Made by a program: the position numbers and the translations under genes
Shown here: positions 36,722 through 45,752 of the stretch, piece after piece
Layout: every line of letters starts with the position of its first letter
Position numbering within the stretch: position 1 is the first letter of the stretch
Notes under the pieces: generated by a model
What the model was told of the DNA's origin: nothing
Seen by the model: only the letters and a program-made list of their open reading frames with translations
Database searches by the model: none
NCBI RefSeq assembly: GCF_000411295.1
Contig: NZ_KE150421.1
Location: forward strand, 2,442,723-2,506,722
Source of the DNA: Paenisporosarcina sp. HGH0030
GTDB taxonomy: Bacteria; Bacillota; Bacilli; Bacillales_A; Planococcaceae
Reading direction: 5' to 3'
DNA length: 64,000 nt

Positions 36722-36750
36722 AAAAAAAGACCGGTTTCCCGGTCTTTTAA
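36722..36750 (-). terminator. Terminator after rpsR
   Basis: AAAAGACCGG and CCGGTCTTTT pair around a short loop, with a T tract on the minus strand. It ends the rpsF-ssb-rpsR operon. Confidence 0.9.
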
Positions 36751-36767
36751 GCGTTCAAAAGCATTTC

Positions 36768-37004
36768 TTATCTCTCTTCAGTAGAGAATGGAAGTAATGC
36801 CATGATACGTGATAATTTGATTGCTGAAGTCAGTTTGCGTTGGTATTTCGCGCTTGTTCCAGTAACTCGACGTGGAAGAATTTTTCCGCGTTCTGATACG
36901 AACTTTTTAAGCAAATCAACATCTTTATAGTCGATATGCGTAATATTGTTAGACGTGAAATAGCAAACCTTTTTGCGTCTTTTGCCTCCGCGACGTGGTG
37001 CCAT
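36768..37004 (-). CDS. rpsR: 30S ribosomal protein S18
   Basis: 78 residues, complete, with the basic start [15 protein letters not shown] and [22 protein letters not shown]. It binds S6 in the platform of the small subunit. AAGGAGG precedes the ATG. Last gene of the rpsF-ssb-rpsR operon, but separated from ssb by a hairpin repeat. Confidence 0.97.
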   Translation of the reverse strand: MAPRRGGKRRKKVCYFTSNNITHIDYKDVDLLKKFVSERGKILPRRVTGTSAKYQRKLTSAIKLSRIMALLPFSTEER

Positions 37005-37071
37005 ATCGTTTCGCCTCCTTAGTGTTTGGTTTTATTTTGGGTGTGCGTTAAAGTCAATTCGCTATCTGGTA

Positions 37072-37188
37072 ATGTCTAGCTCCGAAGGCCAGACCGTACC
37101 TCCGTTTCACCACTTCATTCGAAAACGGGTTTTCGATTTGTTGGTTCCAACGTCGGAGTCGGTCTATCATGGCCTTCTACGCTTTTCT
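37072..37188. repeat. Interspersed hairpin repeat, copy 3, inside the ribosomal operon
   Basis: Starts TGTCTAGCTCCG and ends TACGCTTTTCT. The stem GAAGGCCA (37084-37091) pairs with TGGCCTTC (37170-37177), then AGACC with GGTCT. An inner hairpin CGAAAACGGGTTTTCG lies at 37120-37135. It lies between ssb and rpsR, which are co-transcribed, so it is present in the mRNA. Confidence 0.75.
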
Positions 37189-37190
37189 AA

Positions 37191-37697
37191 TTAGAATGGT
37201 AAATCGTCGTCTGATACTTCGATTGGGCCGCTTCCAGAAGAGAAAGGATCTTCATCTACACGTGTATAGTTTTGCTGATTTGGTGATTGATTCTGTTGAT
37301 AAGATGGATATTGATTGTTTTGGTTTGAACCGCCACCATAAGGTTGTCCTTGTTGTGGACGATCTCCGCCAGAACTATTACGTGGTTCAAGGAATTGAAC
37401 ACTATCAGCTACAACTTCAGTCGTGTAAACACGCTTTCCATCTTGGCCTTCATAGCTCCCAGTTTGAATACGCCCTTCTACACCTGCCAAACTACCTTTT
37501 TTAAGGAAGTTTGCCGTGTTTTCAGCTGGCTTTCTCCAAACAGTACAGTTAATAAAATCCGCTTCCTTTTCACCTGACTGGTTAGAGAATGAACGATTTA
37601 CAGCTAGTGTAAAACGCGCAACTGCTACACCACTTGGTGTATAACGAAGCTCCGGATCTTTTGTCAGTCTTCCGACTAATACGACTCGGTTAATCAT
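37191..37697 (-). CDS. ssb: Single-stranded DNA-binding protein
   Basis: 168 residues: an N-terminal OB fold (about 1-105, [23 protein letters not shown], later [22 protein letters not shown]), a Gln/Asn/Gly-rich linker (about 108-150) and the acidic tail EVSDDDLPF that recruits replication and repair proteins. It coats single-stranded DNA at forks. Middle gene of the rpsF-ssb-rpsR operon. Confidence 0.97.
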   Translation of the reverse strand: MINRVVLVGRLTKDPELRYTPSGVAVARFTLAVNRSFSNQSGEKEADFINCTVWRKPAENTANFLKKGSLAGVEGRIQTGSYEGQDGKRVYTTEVVADSVQFLEPRNSSGGDRPQQGQPYGGGSNQNNQYPSYQQNQSPNQQNYTRVDEDPFSSGSGPIEVSDDDLPF

Positions 37698-37753
37698 CAG
37701 AATACAACCTCCCTCGTCTGCAAGTTGTTTCGAGTATACTCGATGCTAAATTC

Positions 37754-38044
37754 TTATTTATCTTCTACGTTGACAGCTACAAAACGAATAATATCTTCGT
37801 TAATGTTAGCAAGACGGATGTATTCATCGATTGCTCTTGAATCAGCGTTTGCTTTCACGATTTGGTAGAAACCTTCGCGGAAGTCATTGATTTCGTAAGC
37901 TAAGCGGCGTTTGCCCCACTCTTTAGACTCGATGATTTCAGCACCATTCGTAGTCAAGATTTCGTCGAAACGAGCTGTAAGAGCTTTTTTCGCGTCATCT
38001 TCGATTGTTGGTCGAATGATGTACATTAATTCGTACTTTTTCAT
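37754..38044 (-). CDS. rpsF: 30S ribosomal protein S6
   Basis: 96 residues, complete ([16 protein letters not shown], later [17 protein letters not shown] and [13 protein letters not shown]). It pairs with S18 in the ribosome. AAGGAGGTG precedes the ATG and is partly paired in the leader hairpin described at 38049. Confidence 0.97.
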   Translation of the reverse strand: MKKYELMYIIRPTIEDDAKKALTARFDEILTTNGAEIIESKEWGKRRLAYEINDFREGFYQIVKANADSRAIDEYIRLANINEDIIRFVAVNVEDK

Positions 38045-38048
38045 CTTT

Positions 38049-38100
38049 TTGCACCTCCTTATGGACTTAGGCCTGACTGTTGACAGTAGGCAAGGAGCAA
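38049..38100 (-). promoter_or_regulatory. rpsF leader hairpin covering the ribosome site
   Basis: In the minus-strand RNA, CUCCUU pairs with AAGGAG of the ribosome site. Inside it, GCCUACUGU pairs with ACAGUCAGGC (one bulge). S6-S18 complexes are known to bind a structured rpsF leader and repress translation; this fold is a candidate, not a proven match to that motif. Confidence 0.45.
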
Positions 38101-38216
38101 GTAACGTTCATTACTCACATCAATTGATTGTAACACACACAATGACCACGTGCAACTACTGATTTGGTAGACAACTTAGGCTTTTCAGCTATACTACCTA
38201 TTATGAGGTGAGAATA

Positions 38217-38765
38217 ATGAATGATTTCGATACACCCACTAAAATCATTGATTTGGACATTCAAAAAATCGGCAAAACAAGCTTAGTATTAACGGTCGTT
38301 TTAAGCGTGGTACTTTTGCTATTAACTAGTATTGTGCATCAAGATTTTACATTTGAACCATCCTGGCTAGGATTGCTCCTATTCATCATTGGCTATATCC
38401 TATTAATTATTTTGCATGAAGCAGCACATCTAGTCGGCTTTGTCATATTTGCTAAAGTTCCATGGCGTTCGCTTGACTATGGCTTTAATTTGAAACTGGG
38501 TGTTGCCTACGCGACAACTACTGAACCTGTTCAAAACAAAGCGATGAAAAGAGTGTTAATCCTGCCATTTTGGACAACAGGTGTATTACCGGCCGTCATT
38601 GCTATTTTCCTTAATAGTCCGCTTCTCGCATTACTAGGAGCCTGGCTGATTGCTGGTGCCGCTGGTGATTTTGCCATGATTAAAGAATTACGGACTGTAC
38701 GCGATGATGCTTGGATCAAGGATGACCCAGAACGACCAAAATTATATGTGTTTGAACAACAATAA
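38217..38765 (+). CDS. DUF3267 membrane protein, putative zinc metalloprotease
   Basis: 182 residues with four or five membrane helices. HEAAH in the second helix region (LIILHEAAHLVGFVIF) is the HExxH zinc motif of intramembrane proteases, and LGAWLIAGAAGDFAMIKEL could supply the third ligand (Asp). This matches DUF3267. The substrate is unknown. The ATG at 38217 has GAGGTGA upstream. It converges on the GGCT-like gene with a shared terminator. Confidence 0.8.
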   Translation: MNDFDTPTKIIDLDIQKIGKTSLVLTVVLSVVLLLLTSIVHQDFTFEPSWLGLLLFIIGYILLIILHEAAHLVGFVIFAKVPWRSLDYGFNLKLGVAYATTTEPVQNKAMKRVLILPFWTTGVLPAVIAIFLNSPLLALLGAWLIAGAAGDFAMIKELRTVRDDAWIKDDPERPKLYVFEQQ

Positions 38766-38796
38766 AGCTGCTTCCATTCGAAATGGAGCAGCTTTA
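38764..38796. terminator. Bidirectional terminator
   Basis: AAAGCTGCT-CCATT and AATGG-AGCAGCTTT form an almost perfect stem between two converging genes. Confidence 0.85.
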
Positions 38797-39183
38797 CTTT
38801 ATTTCTTGAGTTTTACGATAAGCAATCCAGTCTCCGGATGAAATCACAACTTTCTTCATCGTTTCATCACAAACAGTGTACACAATTGCTTCTAAGATGC
38901 TTTCTCTTGTTTTTATATTCACCATTTGTTTCGTATACAGATCCGTTTCAGGGTCCCCTGTATAACCTTCAAGCTCATCTAAATCCCCCCACATATAATC
39001 GGGTACTTCGTAAACATCCCCTATTACTATTGATTCCTGGGCCAGCTCGATTGCAGGATAACCATCTCCTGTATCATACATAATCGCCGGAAGCGTAACC
39101 TTCTCATATAAAAGTTGTGCACCTTCGAGAACATGATGATTCTTTTCTCCATAAAGCAACGTCCCATATGCAAATAACTTCAT
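38794..39183 (-). CDS. Gamma-glutamylcyclotransferase-like (GGCT/AIG2 fold) protein
   Basis: 129 residues starting LFAYGTLLYGEKNH, the substrate-loop motif (YGTL) of the GGCT fold. The catalytic Glu is likely within DLDELEGYTG. The family acts on gamma-glutamyl amines or peptides. The exact substrate is unknown. It stands alone and ends at a shared terminator. Confidence 0.85.
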   Translation of the reverse strand: MKLFAYGTLLYGEKNHHVLEGAQLLYEKVTLPAIMYDTGDGYPAIELAQESIVIGDVYEVPDYMWGDLDELEGYTGDPETDLYTKQMVNIKTRESILEAIVYTVCDETMKKVVISSGDWIAYRKTQEIK

Positions 39184-39211
39184 ACGACATTCCCCTTTTG
39201 TCTCTATAATT

Positions 39212-39244
39212 CAAAAAAGGGTCAGCCGACAAGTCGACTAACCC
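39212..39244 (-). terminator. Terminator after ychF
   Basis: GGGTTAGTCGAC and GTCGGCTGACCC pair (with G-U) around a two-base loop, followed by TTTTTTG on the minus strand. Confidence 0.85.
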
Positions 39245-39253
39245 GAAAATATT

Positions 39254-40354
39254 TTATACGTTGAAACGGAATAACATAACGTCGCCGTCTTGTACGATGT
39301 ATTCTTTACCTTCCAAACGCACTTTCCCTGCTTCTTTTGCAGAAGCCATTGAACCGTTTGTAACCAAGTCATCATAAGAAACAGTCTCGGCACGGATGAA
39401 ACCACGTTCGAAGTCTGTATGGATGACGCCTGCACATTGAGGTGCTTTCATGCCTTTACGGAATGTCCAAGCACGAACTTCCTGCACGCCTGCTGTAAAG
39501 TATGTTGCAAGTCCCAATAATTGATATGCGGCTTTTACAAGCTGATCCAGACCTGATTCTTTAATCCCCAACTCGTCAAGGAACATCGCTTTCTCTTCCT
39601 CGTCAAGCTCAGCCATTTCTTCTTCAATCTTCGCACACACAACAATAACTTGTGCATTATCTACTTTAGCGAATTCACGAACTATTTGAACATATTCATT
39701 TTCATCTGCATTCGCAATTTCGTCTTCTGCCACATTTGCTACATACAGCATAGGTTTGATTGTTAATAAATGAAGACCTTTAACAACGCGTAATTCTTCT
39801 TCTGTAAATTCAACAGAACGAGCTGGTTTCTCTTCTTCAAAAGCATCACGAAGTTTGACCAATACTGGCTCTTCAACCATAGCATCTTTGTCTTTTTGTT
39901 TCGCCATTTTGCCTACACGTTGCAAACGTTTTTCAACGCTTTCCAAGTCAGCCAAAATTAACTCAAGATTGATTACTTCGATATCTGAAATCGGATCTAC
40001 TTTCCCTGCTACGTGTGTAACGTTCTCATCAGCAAAACAACGTACCACTTGGCAAATTGCATCTACTTCACGAATGTGAGCCAAGAATTTATTTCCTAGT
40101 CCTTCACCTTTACTGGCACCTTTTACAATCCCGGCAATATCAGTGAACTCAAAAGCTGTAGGAACAGTTTTCTTTGGAACAACAAGTTCTGTTAATTTAT
40201 TTAGACGCTCATCCGGCACTTCTACAATTCCAACGTTTGGATCAATTGTACAGAATGGATAGTTTGCAGCTTCTGCGCCTGCTTTAGTTATTGCATTAAA
40301 TAGAGTAGATTTACCGACATTCGGCAAGCCCACGATTCCCGCTGTTAACGCCAT
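39254..40354 (-). CDS. ychF: Ribosome-binding ATPase YchF
   Basis: 366 residues from the ATG at 40354 (MALTAGIVGLPNVGKSTLFNAIT). Obg-family P-loop ATPase that prefers ATP; G motifs visible are GLPNVGKS, DIAGIVKGASKGEGLGN and the NVAE variant replacing NKxD. The C-terminal TGS domain ends RLEGKEYIVQDGDVMLFRFNV. It binds ribosomes and affects stress responses. The frame is open 14 codons upstream but conservation starts at 40354. Confidence 0.96.
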   Translation of the reverse strand: MALTAGIVGLPNVGKSTLFNAITKAGAEAANYPFCTIDPNVGIVEVPDERLNKLTELVVPKKTVPTAFEFTDIAGIVKGASKGEGLGNKFLAHIREVDAICQVVRCFADENVTHVAGKVDPISDIEVINLELILADLESVEKRLQRVGKMAKQKDKDAMVEEPVLVKLRDAFEEEKPARSVEFTEEELRVVKGLHLLTIKPMLYVANVAEDEIANADENEYVQIVREFAKVDNAQVIVVCAKIEEEMAELDEEEKAMFLDELGIKESGLDQLVKAAYQLLGLATYFTAGVQEVRAWTFRKGMKAPQCAGVIHTDFERGFIRAETVSYDDLVTNGSMASAKEAGKVRLEGKEYIVQDGDVMLFRFNV

Positions 40355-40480
40355 ATTAGTTTCCAACCTTTCATAACTTACGAGTTCTATATTCATGTGT
40401 GTATAGTCATTTTCAACGCTTGATTGAAGCTTTTACTTTTCATTTAACTAATCTATTATAAATTTTTGTCAACCAAAAGT

Positions 40481-40690
40481 CTATTCCTCTGTGGAAGGCT
40501 CAGCTGCTTTAATCACTTTTTTCATCTTTTTCTCGAATTCTCTTCTTGGAATCATCACACTATGCTGGCAACCTTCACATTTTATCCGCACATCTGCGCC
40601 TGTGCGAATGATTTTCCATTCGTTCGTTCCACAAGGGTGCTGCTTTTTCATTTCAACAATATCACCCAGCTCAAAGGATTTCGTGTTCAT
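40481..40690 (-). CDS. yyzM: DUF951 protein (YyzM-like)
   Basis: 69 residues. The core FELGDIVEMKKQHPCGTNEWKI and ADVRIKCEGCQHSVMIPRREFE is the DUF951 fold with a CxxC pair and an earlier HPCG. Function unknown. It lies between the MscS gene and ychF, and its start overlaps the MscS stop by one base. Confidence 0.9.
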   Translation of the reverse strand: MNTKSFELGDIVEMKKQHPCGTNEWKIIRTGADVRIKCEGCQHSVMIPRREFEKKMKKVIKAAEPSTEE

Positions 40691-41610
40691 CAGACTTTCC
40701 CCTTATCTTCAGACTTCACAGGATCTCCAGTACCCGAATCAACCGATCCTGTTTTCTTTTGGTACATCACCATTTTCGGATATGGAATTTCGATTCCATG
40801 TTCGTCCATGAATATTTTCAGGTCACGACGGATTATTCGCGCTACTGCGAAATGTTGCATCGGCTTTGTTTCCGCAGTAATACGCATGACCACTTCAGAA
40901 GCAGCTAGATTTTGAACACCCAGTAACTCAGGTTCTTTAACCAATTGCTCGTATTTTTCAGGAAGACTCGATAAAAACTCTCCAATAAGCTCTTCCGCTT
41001 TTGGAATATCCGTTTCAAGTGCAACACTCACGTCGACAATCGCAATTGAATTGTTTAATGAGTAATTGATAACTTCCACAATCGTTCCGTTAGGGAAAAT
41101 GTGAATCTCCCCGTTTAATCCTTTTAATTTAGTTGTTCGCAAACCAATCTCTTGTACAGACCCTTCTGATGCACCGATTCGCACATAGTCTCCGACAGAA
41201 AATTGATCCTCAAAAATAATAAAGAATCCCGTGATGACATCACGAACTAAGTTTTGTGCGCCAAAACCAACCGCCAAACCGAGTACCCCTGCCCCAGCCA
41301 GCAAGCCTCTCACATCAATCTTCAATGCAGAAAGGACTGCCAGAAGCGCAGCAAAGTATACAACATACGCAACTACATTTTCGAGTAATTTGAGTAATGT
41401 ATTCTGTCTGCGTTCCGAGTAGCGCAAGGGTGATTTCATACGGACTTCAAATACTTTACGAATGACCACTTTAAATATTTTCACAAAAATTCCTGCTAAG
41501 AACATAATGAATATTACTTTTAGCGTAATAACGCCAGCAGCAATCCATATTTTCTCATCTAATAGAAAATCTTTGACACTTTCAAACGTCTTGTTAATGT
41601 GAATGTCCAC
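40690..41610 (-). CDS. Small-conductance mechanosensitive channel, MscS family
   Basis: About 306 residues: three membrane helices, with the pore helix GLLAGAGVLGLAVGFGAQNLVRDVITGFF typical of MscS TM3, then a beta-domain (FSVGDYVRIGASEGSVQEIGLRTTKL) and an alpha/beta C-terminus. It opens under membrane tension to release solutes. I choose the GTG at 41610 (AAAGGTGG ten bases upstream); an ATG at 41643 extends the frame by 11 codons but has no ribosome site. Confidence 0.9.
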   Translation of the reverse strand: MDIHINKTFESVKDFLLDEKIWIAAGVITLKVIFIMFLAGIFVKIFKVVIRKVFEVRMKSPLRYSERRQNTLLKLLENVVAYVVYFAALLAVLSALKIDVRGLLAGAGVLGLAVGFGAQNLVRDVITGFFIIFEDQFSVGDYVRIGASEGSVQEIGLRTTKLKGLNGEIHIFPNGTIVEVINYSLNNSIAIVDVSVALETDIPKAEELIGEFLSSLPEKYEQLVKEPELLGVQNLAASEVVMRITAETKPMQHFAVARIIRRDLKIFMDEHGIEIPYPKMVMYQKKTGSVDSGTGDPVKSEDKGKV

Positions 41611-41684
41611 TTGATAACTACCACCTTTTTGAATAAAGCCCATTTCTAATACGTATACTACGAAAAAAGAGAGTGAGCTAACCT

Positions 41685-42293
41685 ATGTTTGCATTTTCGT
41701 CTCAATTACATTCGGAAGATTTTTCCTATCAAGATTCAGGTGTTGCCTGGCGCTTAAGCTCGCTTTTTCTTCAACTTATACCATTTGATAAACCGAATCT
41801 CACTTTTTGTTGCATAGGCACCGACCGGTCTACTGGAGACTCTCTAGGACCATTAATCGGAACTTGGCTTCGCGACCATCCTACATTTCCATATGAAGTA
41901 ATTGGTACTTTGCAGCAACCTTTGCACGCTTTGAATTTACAACAAACAGTCGAGTCACTTCAAGCGAGAACATTAACTCCTTATGTAGTTGCCATAGATG
42001 CTTGCTTAGGGAAAGTTGAAAAAATTGGACATATTGTTATCGAAAAAGGTCCTCTTTTCCCCGGCAAAGCAGTAAAAAAGGAATTGCCGCCTATTGGAGA
42101 CCTTTCCATTAAAGGCATTGTAAATGTTGGTGGTTATCAGGAATATACCGTCTTGCAAAACACTAGACTTCAATTACCTTATGATATGGGCAAAGTTTTG
42201 TCCCGTGCTCTTCTACTCGCTTGGCAAAGGCACCAAATGAAAATAGTACGCAATAGCCACGACGATAGCTACCACGAGAATGCCTGGCAGTAA
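41685..42293 (+). CDS. yyaC: YyaC, GPR-like spore protein
   Basis: 202 residues with the core LTFCCIGTDRSTGDSLGPLIGTWL and VVAIDACLGK, typical of the YyaC (DUF1256) family related to the germination protease GPR. It is found in spore formers, which is the main evidence here that this organism sporulates. It sits at the B. subtilis position, between parB and ychF. Its last 81 bases overlap the 3' end of the converging DUF554 gene. Confidence 0.93.
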   Translation: MFAFSSQLHSEDFSYQDSGVAWRLSSLFLQLIPFDKPNLTFCCIGTDRSTGDSLGPLIGTWLRDHPTFPYEVIGTLQQPLHALNLQQTVESLQARTLTPYVVAIDACLGKVEKIGHIVIEKGPLFPGKAVKKELPPIGDLSIKGIVNVGGYQEYTVLQNTRLQLPYDMGKVLSRALLLAWQRHQMKIVRNSHDDSYHENAWQ

Positions 42294-42947
42294 ATTGGCT
42301 ACTCTTATCTTGGTCAAACCAATCATATTTAAACCAATTGCCACGATCATGATTCCGCCGGTTGCAGTCATTTCCTGAATATATAAAGCGAGTGCTTCTT
42401 GTGGAATAACACGGCTGATTTGAGTGGCAAAAAGTGCGATCGTGCCTTGATATAAAATAACCGGAACGGCTGACAAAAGAACACCAATTCCCAGAGTGGT
42501 AGCCAATATGATCGAAGTAAACCCATCTATCAACCCTTTTACAATTAATAAATCATGATCATTTCGCAGTCCACTATCTAAGGATCCAATGACTGCCATC
42601 GATCCAATAACGAAAATCAATGTAGCTGATACAAAACCCTGTGCAATACTTATATTTTCGCCTTTTTTGTTTTTGCCAACTTTCGATTCCAACCAATGGC
42701 CAAATCGATTGAGTTGATGATCTAAATCAATCCACTCTCCAATGACTGCACCAACAACCAAACTAATAATAACGATTAAGAACTGACCGCTTTCAAAACC
42801 CATTTGAAGTCCTATAACAGTAACAGCAAGCCCAATGGCATACATCACTGTTTGCTTCATATTTTCCGGGATGTTTTTCAACAATCTTCCAATGATTGTT
42901 CCCACAATGATGAGAAGCGCGTTAATCAATGTCCCTAATAACACCAT
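42213..42947 (-). CDS. DUF554 membrane protein
   Basis: 244 residues with about seven membrane helices and the DUF554 start LLGTLINALLIIVGTIIGRL. Possible transporter; function unknown. It overlaps yyaC tail-to-tail by 81 bases, and both reading frames look natural in the overlap (RVANLLPGILVVAIVVAIAYYF here). Confidence 0.88.
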   Translation of the reverse strand: MVLLGTLINALLIIVGTIIGRLLKNIPENMKQTVMYAIGLAVTVIGLQMGFESGQFLIVIISLVVGAVIGEWIDLDHQLNRFGHWLESKVGKNKKGENISIAQGFVSATLIFVIGSMAVIGSLDSGLRNDHDLLIVKGLIDGFTSIILATTLGIGVLLSAVPVILYQGTIALFATQISRVIPQEALALYIQEMTATGGIMIVAIGLNMIGLTKIRVANLLPGILVVAIVVAIAYYFHLVPLPSE

Positions 42948-42980
42948 ACGGAACTCCTCATTTCAGCTAAAAATAGAACC

Positions 42981-43014
42981 TATCCCCTCAAAGTTAAATC
43001 CTTTAAGGGAATAG
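42981..43014 (-). terminator. Possible terminator after parB
   Basis: A 13-bp stem with two G-U pairs, TATTCCCTTAAAG against CTTTGAGGGGATA. The T tract after it is weak. Confidence 0.5.
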
Positions 43015-43019
43015 GCAGT

Positions 43020-43859
43020 TTAGTCTTCTAATAATTCTAAAATACGTTCAAGATCATCTTCAGAGAAAAACTCAATTTCGATTTTCCCTTTGTTTTTCGA
43101 TTTCTTGATTGAAACGGTTGTGCCGAAATATTCACGCAGTTGTGATTCTTTTTCTTTAATAAAGATATCTTTGTTTGGAACTTTTGATGTTTCACGTGAA
43201 ACATCTTCATTCATTCTTTGAACGAGTGATTCAAGTTGACGAACATTCAAGTTTTCTTTCATCACTTTTTCAGCAATTGAAGGTATCAGCTTTTTACGCT
43301 TTAATCCAAGCAATGCTCGCCCATGTCCCATTGATAGTTTATTAGATGAAATTAGCTCTCGCACAACATCAGGTAATGAAAGCAGACGGATATGATTGGC
43401 AATATGAGGACGACTTTTCCCTAAACGAAAAGCTAATTGCTCTTGTGTGAGGCTCAGGTTTTCCATAAGGTTTTGGTATGCATCTGCTTCTTCAATCGGT
43501 GTTAAATCTTCACGTTGTAAATTTTCAAGAATCGCAATTTCCATCATTTGTTGATCTGTGAATTCACGAATTACAGCAGGAATCTCTTTCAAACCGGCAG
43601 CTTTTGATGCTCGGAAACGACGTTCCCCTACAACAATTTCAAATGACTTACCTCTTCTTCTTAAAATAATCGGTTGTAAAACACCGTGTTCTTTAATGGA
43701 TTCAGTTAACTCAGCTAATGCTGTTTCATCAAAAATTTTGCGTGGTTGATATGGGTTTACTTTAATATCTCTTACAGATACTTTTTCAACACTTTCCATT
43801 TGATTGATTGATTCTCCTGGAAATAGTGCATTAATTCCTTTACCTAAGCCTTTAGACAT
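43020..43859 (-). CDS. parB: Chromosome partitioning protein ParB (Spo0J)
   Basis: 279 residues: N-terminal CTPase/ParB-N domain (VNPYQPRKIFDE, GERRFRA), HTH that reads parS (LTQEQLAFRLGKSRPHIANHIRLL) and a C-terminal dimer domain. It slides as a CTP clamp from parS and loads SMC. It carries a perfect parS within its own coding sequence, as in B. subtilis. The start overlaps the parA end by 8 bases. Confidence 0.97.
   Translation of the reverse strand: MSKGLGKGINALFPGESINQMESVEKVSVRDIKVNPYQPRKIFDETALAELTESIKEHGVLQPIILRRRGKSFEIVVGERRFRASKAAGLKEIPAVIREFTDQQMMEIAILENLQREDLTPIEEADAYQNLMENLSLTQEQLAFRLGKSRPHIANHIRLLSLPDVVRELISSNKLSMGHGRALLGLKRKKLIPSIAEKVMKENLNVRQLESLVQRMNEDVSRETSKVPNKDIFIKEKESQLREYFGTTVSIKKSKNKGKIEIEFFSEDDLERILELLED
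43188..43203. promoter_or_regulatory. parS site within parB
   Basis: TGTTTCACGTGAAACA, a perfect 16-bp match to the parS palindrome. Confidence 0.97.
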
Positions 43860-44613
43860 TACGAATCACTTCCTTCGCCAAATCTAGATATACTTCTGCA
43901 CCACGAGATTTTGGATCGTAAATAATAATAGGTTCTCCATGACTTGGCGCCTCGCTTAAACGAATATTACGAGGAATAATCGTTTTATACACTTTATCTT
44001 GGAAGTATTTTTTTACTTCTTCAATTACTTGGATTCCGAGGTTCGTACGCGCATCAAACATTGTCAATAAAACTCCGTCAATAACAAGTTGATTATTTAA
44101 GTGTTTTTGTACTAATCGAATGGTACTCAATAACTGGCTGAGACCTTCCAATGCGTAATACTCACACTGCACTGGAATTAAAATAGCATCTGAAGCCGTC
44201 AATGCATTGATCGTCAGCAAACCTAGTGATGGCGGACAATCTATGATGATATAATCATATTCTTCTTTCACTTCTTGAAGGGCCCTTTTTAAACGCACCT
44301 CACGAGAAATGGTAGAAACTAGTTCAATTTCAGCACCCGCCAATGAAATTGTTGCAGGAACTACATGTAAATTTTCAACTTTAGTTTCCAAAATCACTTT
44401 CTTTACGTCTATATCATCTATTAGAACATCATAAATACATTGTTGTACGTCACCTTTATTAACGCCAACTCCACTTGTAGCATTTCCTTGGGGATCCGTA
44501 TCCATTAATAATACTTTTTTCCCTAAGTACGCAAGGCATGCGCTCAAACTTACAGATGTTGTCGTTTTACCCACGCCGCCTTTTTGATTGGCGATCGCAA
44601 TGATTCTTCCCAC
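43852..44613 (-). CDS. parA: Chromosome partitioning ATPase ParA (Soj)
   Basis: 253 residues with the deviant Walker A KGGVGKTTTSVSL, DTDPQGNATSG and the Walker B IIIDCPPSLGLLT. The ATP-dimer binds DNA and regulates DnaA and origin segregation with ParB. Overlaps parB. The noc gene lies upstream with a terminator between. Confidence 0.97.
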   Translation of the reverse strand: MGRIIAIANQKGGVGKTTTSVSLSACLAYLGKKVLLMDTDPQGNATSGVGVNKGDVQQCIYDVLIDDIDVKKVILETKVENLHVVPATISLAGAEIELVSTISREVRLKRALQEVKEEYDYIIIDCPPSLGLLTINALTASDAILIPVQCEYYALEGLSQLLSTIRLVQKHLNNQLVIDGVLLTMFDARTNLGIQVIEEVKKYFQDKVYKTIIPRNIRLSEAPSHGEPIIIYDPKSRGAEVYLDLAKEVIRNV

Positions 44614-44748
44614 GCTTGCACCTGCTTTCCTCTAGTTGTCGCTTCTCAGCATTTCTTCCCAGATAGTTCTACCTTATCAGAACTTTCCGCTTTTCCTTTC
44701 ATTCTAACAAAAATTTGATTAAAAAAGGATTATATTCTGATTACAAAC

Positions 44749-44782
44749 AAAAAAACTCTTGCCATTTTCAGAGCAAGAGTTC
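44749..44782 (-). terminator. Terminator after noc
   Basis: AACTCTTGC and GCAAGAGTT pair around a nine-base loop, followed by TTTTTTG on the minus strand. Confidence 0.9.
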
Positions 44783-44796
44783 ACGATTTCGTAATA

Positions 44797-45660
44797 TCAA
44801 GATTTCTTTTTCGGGATTTTCACAGTAATTTGGTAGAAATCCTCAAGTTCTTCTTCTTCCGTTTCCATCTTAATTCCCGTTTTTGCAACCATCGCAAATG
44901 ACTGTCTGAGTGTATTCAGTGCAATCCTTACATCACGACTAACCGTCTTTCTTTTCGGCTTTTCTTTTTTACCTTCAACGACTGGTGGGTTTAACAGGTC
45001 CTCCACTTTCTTTTCCAGCTGCTTCACATTATATTGTTGCTCCACTACTTCCTGGAAAAGTGCGATTTGCTGTTCTTCTTCTTTAATGGGCATGAGTGCT
45101 CGTGCATGACGCTCTGAGATTTCACGCTTCAAAATTCCATCCTGAATCACTTGTGGTAGTTTCAGCAGTCTTAATTTGTTGGCAACAGTTGATTGACCTT
45201 TGCCTAAACGTTGAGCCAAAGCTTCTTGCGTAAGTTCATGAAGTTCCAACAACTTTTGATAAGCCAATGCTTCTTCAATAGCTGTTAATTCTTCGCGTTG
45301 TAAATTTTCAATCAAAGCAATTGATGCTGTTTCTTTATCACTTAAATTACGCACGATAGCAGGAACTTCTTCCCACTCAAGCTTCGTCATCGCACGGAAA
45401 CGACGTTCCCCCGCAATAATCTCATATCGCCCATCTTCCATTTGACGAACTACGATTGGTTGAATAACCCCGTGTGTATGAATGGTACGAGCCAATTCTT
45501 CAATTTTGGACTCATCAAAAACAGTCCGCGGTTGAAAACGATTCGGTACAATCGATTGCAAAGGGATTTTCATTACTTCTTCATATTGTTCAACTGTTTG
45601 CTTTGTAGCCGCTATCTCTTTTTCGCCACTCCCAAAAAAACGTGAAAAAGGACTTTTCAT
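44797..45660 (-). CDS. noc: Nucleoid occlusion protein Noc
   Basis: 287 residues, a ParB paralogue. Its N-terminus [10 protein letters not shown] is the amphipathic membrane-targeting helix of Noc. The ParB-like domain ([18 protein letters not shown]) and HTH ([24 protein letters not shown]) follow. Noc binds NBS sites and the membrane and blocks division over the nucleoid. It lies between rsmG and parA as in B. subtilis. Confidence 0.95.
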   Translation of the reverse strand: MKSPFSRFFGSGEKEIAATKQTVEQYEEVMKIPLQSIVPNRFQPRTVFDESKIEELARTIHTHGVIQPIVVRQMEDGRYEIIAGERRFRAMTKLEWEEVPAIVRNLSDKETASIALIENLQREELTAIEEALAYQKLLELHELTQEALAQRLGKGQSTVANKLRLLKLPQVIQDGILKREISERHARALMPIKEEEQQIALFQEVVEQQYNVKQLEKKVEDLLNPPVVEGKKEKPKRKTVSRDVRIALNTLRQSFAMVAKTGIKMETEEEELEDFYQITVKIPKKKS

Positions 45661-45731
45661 CCCCTGGCACCACCTTTAAGAAACTACCTACTTGTATTAA
45701 TTCGAGACAAATCTCTTCAATCCTTTATTAA

Positions 45732-45747
45732 TGTTTCACGTGAAACA
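45732..45747. promoter_or_regulatory. parS site between rsmG and noc
   Basis: A second perfect TGTTTCACGTGAAACA, in the non-coding gap between rsmG and noc. Confidence 0.97.
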
Positions 45748-45752
45748 CAATA

